Shown here piece by piece: positions 14,466 through 18,000 of a stretch of 18,000 nt of DNA. The position numbers and the translations under genes are program-made. The DNA comes from CAXGUU01 sp964012875. GTDB lineage: Bacteria > Pseudomonadota > Gammaproteobacteria > Ga0077536. The number at the start of each line of letters is the position of its first letter. Within the stretch, counting starts at the first letter, position 1. The stretch is taken from the NCBI GenBank assembly GCA_964012875.1, contig CAXGUU010000032.1:1-18000 (forward strand). Reading direction: 5' to 3'. The notes beneath the pieces were generated by a model. That model saw only the letters and a list, made by a program, of their open reading frames with translations, was not told the DNA's origin and did no database searches.

Positions 14466-16376
14466 CTAATTATTAATCGAAGCACTCAGTTGCGCCAAGC
14501 GTTCTTCGTACTCGGGTGGGAACGGCTCCTGCTCGGCAAGCCAGTGCAGGCGCTTTACAGCTTCTTCCAATCGCGACTGATCACGGGCCGCGCGATACGC
14601 TTCGGCCAGGGTCATCAAAATGTAGACCCGCCGACCGCCGGCGGCCGGACCCAGCACCTCTGCAGCGCGCGCGGGCTTCCCGGATTTGAGCAACAGGTCG
14701 CCAATGTAATAGCGCACGGCGAAAGTCCAACCGTCCCGTCTGCCGTTAAACACTTTGTCCGCGGCAACGGCGTCGGCGTAAATGGAAGCGATGCGGCCGA
14801 CATCAAGCGTGCGGCAACCGGAGGTCGCCGCGAGCCGGTGCCATTCGCCCAAGGCGGTGGCTATATATCGGACGTTCCCGATGCGCCGGCCCGCTGCCAG
14901 TTGCTGGTAAACGGACTCTGCCGGCGCTCCGTCTCTGAGACACAACACGTAAAATGTCTGCGCCAGAATGCCCAGCACATCTTGGGGATTGGTCGCGAGT
15001 GCACGCTCCAGGGCTTCGATGGCGCCCGCCGGATCACCGTTCTGCAACAATACATTGGCGAAAGCTGAATTCGCGCGTAGCGACCGAGGATGGATGAGCG
15101 CACCGCTGGTCACAATGCGCTCTTCCGAGGTCCATATGTGCACACGTCCGTGGGTACCCGAGGCCAGTAACCCGAGATAAATTGCCGCCGCGAGCAAAAA
15201 TATCGCGGGGTGGACGTTTTGAAAGAACAGCCGTATCAAACTCACCACGAATATCGCGGCGCCGGCGGCGGGCAGATAATTACGGTGTTCGAAATACAAT
15301 TCGAGCGGAAACAGGCTGCCCTCGACAAGATGGCCGATCACGAACAGTCCCAGACCGAAAGCGCTCATCGCATAGCGCTTGCGGCTGATGGCCCACAAAA
15401 CGAAAGCGATTGCGCCACACCAAAGTCCGAGAGCCGCTGCGGTCGACGGTGGGTCGAACCAATCTCGGGATGGTGCAAAATCGTCGTGAAAAAAACCGAG
15501 CATCGTTTCGCCCGGCACCAGACCTGAAAGGAGGTAGCTACTGAGGGCGCGCGGCTGCGTCATCAGGCGCTCCGCCAGGCTGAAGTCGCGATAGGTGTAA
15601 TTCAACAGTTGTTCGCTGTATACGAACACCAGTCCCGCGCCCAGGATCACGGGCACGACGAGTACAACAATGAACAGGCCACGCAACTGGCGACGAAGGT
15701 TCAGTGCGCTCGCACGCCAGAAGAAAGTCGCTTCAACCAGCGCCAGGAGTGCGGTCAGAATAATGCCGTTTTCTTTGCTCAGCGTGGCCAACGGCCAGCA
15801 CACCCATACGGCGGTCCCAACCAGGGTCCAGCCGCGGACTCGCCGTCCACCGTCAAGGTCACGCCGGCCAAGGACGTAGCACAACACCCCGGCAAAAACG
15901 AAGACCGTAGCCAGCATTGCCATTCGCTGGACGACGTATAGCACCGTGCTGACCTGCATTGGCGCGAGCAGCCAGATGGCCGTGACGGTAAGTGCGAAGG
16001 CCCAGGCCTGGCGACGTTCAAGCTGCGTGAGCAGCAACAGGAACAGAAAACTGAACAGCAGCATGCCACTCAACAGGTGCAGCGCAATATTTGTCGTTTT
16101 CATCGCGCCCGGGCTCATGCCCGCCCGCCAGTAATCGAACGCAAAAGTCAGCATTGAGATCGGGCGGCCCAGCCGAGTGGAGCGATTGCTCGACATCACA
16201 TCGGCAACACTTGCCCCTTCGTCCAGCAGTATCAGCGAGCCCAGATTGGTCGCGTCGTCCAGAATAAACTGCCCGGGCAAACCCTGCGCGTAGATCCACG
16301 CCGCCACGATGACGAGCGCCGCCAGCACGATGAGGCCCCGGCCATCATCGCGACGATTAACAGCGTTTGCGGTCAT
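14466..16376 (-). CDS. Multi-pass membrane protein, GT-C/TMTC-like fold with C-terminal TPR repeats
   Basis: A 636-residue protein with about ten or eleven hydrophobic segments between residues 13 and 405 and a soluble C-terminal half with TPR-like repeats (for example ANSAFANVLLQNGDPAGAIE near 435-454). Features shared with the GT-C glycosyltransferase and eukaryotic TMTC families are an acidic pair in the first outer loop (Asp40-Asp41), GRPISMLTFAF (70-80), LSKENG (199-204) and EHRNYLP (363-369). It is probably an inner-membrane protein concerned with protein or envelope glycosylation, but the donor and target are unknown. The ATG at 16376 is chosen because it begins just before a short basic stretch and the first membrane segment; the frame is open 40 codons further upstream without membrane or family features. 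It runs toward the Baeyer-Villiger gene, 106 bases away. Confidence 0.7.
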   Translation of the reverse strand: MTANAVNRRDDGRGLIVLAALVIVAAWIYAQGLPGQFILDDATNLGSLILLDEGASVADVMSSNRSTRLGRPISMLTFAFDYWRAGMSPGAMKTTNIALHLLSGMLLFSFLFLLLLTQLERRQAWAFALTVTAIWLLAPMQVSTVLYVVQRMAMLATVFVFAGVLCYVLGRRDLDGGRRVRGWTLVGTAVWVCWPLATLSKENGIILTALLALVEATFFWRASALNLRRQLRGLFIVVLVVPVILGAGLVFVYSEQLLNYTYRDFSLAERLMTQPRALSSYLLSGLVPGETMLGFFHDDFAPSRDWFDPPSTAAALGLWCGAIAFVLWAISRKRYAMSAFGLGLFVIGHLVEGSLFPLELYFEHRNYLPAAGAAIFVVSLIRLFFQNVHPAIFLLAAAIYLGLLASGTHGRVHIWTSEERIVTSGALIHPRSLRANSAFANVLLQNGDPAGAIEALERALATNPQDVLGILAQTFYVLCLRDGAPAESVYQQLAAGRRIGNVRYIATALGEWHRLAATSGCRTLDVGRIASIYADAVAADKVFNGRRDGWTFAVRYYIGDLLLKSGKPARAAEVLGPAAGGRRVYILMTLAEAYRAARDQSRLEEAVKRLHWLAEQEPFPPEYEERLAQLSASINN

Positions 16377-16829
16377 CCGGCGATGATAGGGGAAACCCTC
16401 AGGGGCATATAGAGAATGCAGCCCCGCCGCCGACCTTTGCCCTCCAAAGAATCTTTCATGAACAGGTTCACCCGGATAAATGGACGTGGCGAGCATCCAG
16501 CATGCTGACTTCTGTTAGACGAGAGATCGCACTGCCCGGCCAAAGCGGAAATAAACCGGACAGCCTTCCGGGTTGTCCAATTTTGTAACCAGCGCATCGG
16601 TACTGGTTATGAACTGGCGAATCCCTGGCTCATCGTCTGTATGCCCATACGCTCAATCCATCAGGTTCGAGTCGCACATGACGCCAGTTTGTACCGTCGC
16701 GCAACTACTCTTTCACGATCCGGCCAGGTCCCTTTTTCCGCTTCGATGGACAGTGAGAGTTGGCTTCAACGGTAAAACGTGCGGGCAGGTACTCACAGAC
16801 TCTGAGGGCAGAGCCAGCCTAGAAAGCGC
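16377..16829. other. Intergenic region between divergent genes
   Basis: No convincing gene is seen. It holds a 7-bp inverted repeat TAACCAG/CTGGTTA with a 10-base loop (16586-16592 and 16603-16609) and a GTATG-CC-CATAC inverted repeat (16639-16650). An open frame of 86 codons (16573-16833) has a beta-rich tail (WTVRVGFNGKTCG...) but no ribosome site and ends within the regulator's promoter, so it is not called. A GGTTCGAGTC at about 16665 resembles a tRNA T-loop, but the flanks do not pair. Confidence 0.4.
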
Positions 16830-16858
16830 TTGAAAATATTAATTAATATGATATTAAT
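16830..16858 (+). promoter_or_regulatory. Promoter of the regulator-hpaB operon
   Basis: TTGAAA (16830-16835) is followed after 16 or 17 bases by TATTAA/ATTAAT (16852-16858). The transcript would start near 16865, about 25 bases before the GTG start of the regulator. The AT-rich palindromes lie in the spacer, on the -10 box and at the start point, as expected for a repressed promoter. Confidence 0.5.
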
Positions 16859-16875
16859 TAATGTATTAATTAATG
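16836..16875. promoter_or_regulatory. Triple palindromic operator ATTAATTAAT
   Basis: Three identical 10-base palindromes ATTAATTAAT lie at 16838-16847, 16853-16862 and 16865-16874, 15 and 12 bases apart. The first extends to a 14-base perfect palindrome (16836-16849). The stretch is far richer in AT than its surroundings and sits immediately before a MarR-family gene, a class that usually binds palindromes in its own promoter. Binding by this regulator is inferred. Confidence 0.65.
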
Positions 16876-16890
16876 CGCCGGCGATGACCC

Positions 16891-17364
16891 GTGGTGAACA
16901 GCTTCGACCAATCACTTCCAATGATGCTTTACCGGGCCCTGCACACGATCATGCCCGCTTTTCGCGGACTTTTTGCAAGCCATGGACTGACTGAACCGCA
17001 GTGGCGAGCGCTGCGCGTTTTGTGGGAGACGCCGGAAATTACGGTCAGCGAACTGTCGACCCGCACCCTCGTACTGGCGCCGAGCCTGGTCGGCGTCATC
17101 GACCGCCTCGAAGCTGCCGGACTGGTCCGACGACAGCGCTCACCCAGCGACCGCCGCCAGGTTCTGATCAAACTGACAACGGCCGGTCGCAAACTCGAAA
17201 GTGAAGTCGTACCGGCGGTCGAAACAATCTACCAGGAACTTAGAAACGCAATTGCTCCGGACGTCTACGACGAGCTTATGCGCGGCCTCGATGCGCTGTC
17301 TCGAGTTGCCCCGCTCCAGCAAACTCAAGCACAGGAATTGTCTACCCATGAGCCGTCAAAATGA
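16891..17364 (+). CDS. hpaR: MarR-family transcriptional regulator, HpaR-like
   Basis: A 157-residue winged-helix repressor of the MarR family. Residues about 25-100 form the DNA-binding domain: LTEPQWRALRVL, the recognition helix around LVLAPSLVGVIDRLEAAGLV, and the wing with SPSDRR, flanked by dimerisation helices. It resembles HpaR, repressor of homoprotocatechuate/4-hydroxyphenylacetate catabolism, and it directly precedes and overlaps by 17 bases a gene for 4-hydroxyphenylacetate 3-monooxygenase, which supports that role. The start is a GTG at 16891 with no strong ribosome site; the ATG at 16884 is in another frame. It is probably autoregulated through the ATTAATTAAT palindromes just upstream and relieved by an aromatic acid. 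The exact inducer cannot be read from sequence. Confidence 0.85.
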   Translation: MVNSFDQSLPMMLYRALHTIMPAFRGLFASHGLTEPQWRALRVLWETPEITVSELSTRTLVLAPSLVGVIDRLEAAGLVRRQRSPSDRRQVLIKLTTAGRKLESEVVPAVETIYQELRNAIAPDVYDELMRGLDALSRVAPLQQTQAQELSTHEPSK

Positions 17365-18000
17365 TCTGATGCCGGGCGATGGCATTCGCACCGGCAAACA
17401 GTACCTGGAAGGGCTGCGTGATGATCGCGAAGTCTGGATACACGGTGAGCGCGTGACCGACGTCACGAGCCACCCCGGACTTCGTCGCGGCGCCCAAACA
17501 TTGGGCAACTTCATGGACCGACAGTTTGACCCTGACTACCAGGACAAGGTCACCTACACCGAAGGCGACAAACGTTACGCTATGTCCTTCCTTCAGGCCC
17601 GCTCTCCCGCCGACGTCAAACGCCGCGGAGACGCCTTCTATGAATGGGCAACCTGGTCAAATGGTATGTTCGGGCGCACACCCGACTACAAGAATGCTTC
17701 GATGACCGCCTTCGCCGGCAGCGCCGAGTTCCTTGCTCGTGGTCGACCGGAATTCGCGGACAACATGCGCCGCTATTACGAGTATGTGCGCAGCAACGAC
17801 AAAGTACTGACCCACACCCTGGTCAATCCCACCTTCAATCATGAACAGTACAAGGCCGGGAAGTACGACGACAAGGTCGCCCTGCATGTCGTGCGGGAAA
17901 CGGACACGGGCATCGTCGTCCGCGGCGCCCGCCTGTTGGCAACGCTGGGTCCGCATGCCGACGAAATCGAAGTCTTTCCATCAACCTTGCTGACCGCTTC
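17348..18000 (+). CDS. hpaB: 4-hydroxyphenylacetate 3-monooxygenase, oxygenase component, partial at right edge
   Basis: The first 217 residues of an HpaB-family FADH2-dependent hydroxylase, which adds a second hydroxyl to 4-hydroxyphenylacetate or a related phenol using reduced flavin from a separate reductase. Typical features are the N-terminal RTGKQYLEGLRDDREVWIHG (about residues 14-33), NFMDRQFDP, SNGMFGRTPDYKN and THTLVNP, the last being a segment near the flavin and substrate pocket. It begins at the ATG at 17348, inside the end of the regulator gene, so the two are co-transcribed and probably translationally coupled. The C-terminal half is beyond the window. Related enzymes act on chlorophenols or pyoluteorin-type phenols, so the exact substrate stays open, although the HpaR-like neighbour favours hydroxyphenylacetate. 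Confidence 0.9.
   Translation, partial: MSRQNDLMPGDGIRTGKQYLEGLRDDREVWIHGERVTDVTSHPGLRRGAQTLGNFMDRQFDPDYQDKVTYTEGDKRYAMSFLQARSPADVKRRGDAFYEWATWSNGMFGRTPDYKNASMTAFAGSAEFLARGRPEFADNMRRYYEYVRSNDKVLTHTLVNPTFNHEQYKAGKYDDKVALHVVRETDTGIVVRGARLLATLGPHADEIEVFPSTLLTA

Noticed and set aside
14259..15068. Plus-strand ORF of about 269 codons across the gap between the Baeyer-Villiger and membrane-protein genes
   Set aside because: It is antisense to conserved parts of both genes and has no recognisable domain or ribosome site.
16655..16690. tRNA-like GGTTCGAGTC segment
   Set aside because: The flanking bases do not form a T-stem, and no D-arm, anticodon arm or acceptor stem could be fitted.
16573..16833. 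Plus-strand ORF of 86 codons before the regulator
   Set aside because: No ribosome site, no clear family, and its end runs into the regulator's -35 box. A remnant of an older gene is possible but not supported.

Overview
The window looks like part of a fairly GC-rich proteobacterial chromosome, most likely a gammaproteobacterium able to attack short alkanes and aromatics. That placement is an inference from the gene families (HpaR-type regulator beside HpaB, zinc-ribbon Ser/Thr kinase, GT-C/TPR membrane protein); no rRNA or tRNA is present to settle it. No CRISPR array, insertion sequence or integrase is visible.

Left half, minus strand (about 8.7 kb down to 1): a long, tightly packed cluster. 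In transcription order it holds a VOC-fold (glyoxalase-like) protein, a twin-arginine (Tat) gluconate-dehydrogenase-subunit-3-like protein, a GMC flavoprotein alcohol dehydrogenase, a pentapeptide-repeat protein, the four genes of a group-5 soluble diiron monooxygenase (large hydroxylase, reductase, small hydroxylase, coupling protein; order A-reductase-small-coupling as in prmABCD/mimABCD), and a GroEL-like chaperonin that runs off the left edge. All six iron ligands of the hydroxylase are present, and the chaperonin matches the dedicated MimG/PrmG helper known from actinobacterial propane monooxygenases. The likely logic is alkane (propane-like) to secondary alcohol by the monooxygenase, then alcohol to ketone by the GMC enzyme.

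Middle, plus strand (8.8-12.7 kb): a doubtful small ORF, a protein like the large subunit of N,N-dimethylformamidase, and a decayed Ser/Thr kinase gene with an in-frame stop, a frameshift and a lost catalytic aspartate.

Right of that, minus strand (12.9-16.4 kb): a type I Baeyer-Villiger monooxygenase, which could take a ketone to an ester and so extend the alkane route, and a GT-C-like multi-pass membrane protein with TPR repeats.

Right end, plus strand (16.8 kb to the edge): a MarR/HpaR-like regulator with three AT-rich palindromic operator candidates over its own promoter, overlapping the start of a 4-hydroxyphenylacetate 3-monooxygenase (HpaB-type) gene cut by the window edge.

Most notable: a diiron alkane monooxygenase joined in one apparent operon to a Tat-linked GMC dehydrogenase and a pentapeptide-repeat protein; mutually exclusive hairpins before the chaperonin gene; the triple operator; and the kinase pseudogene.
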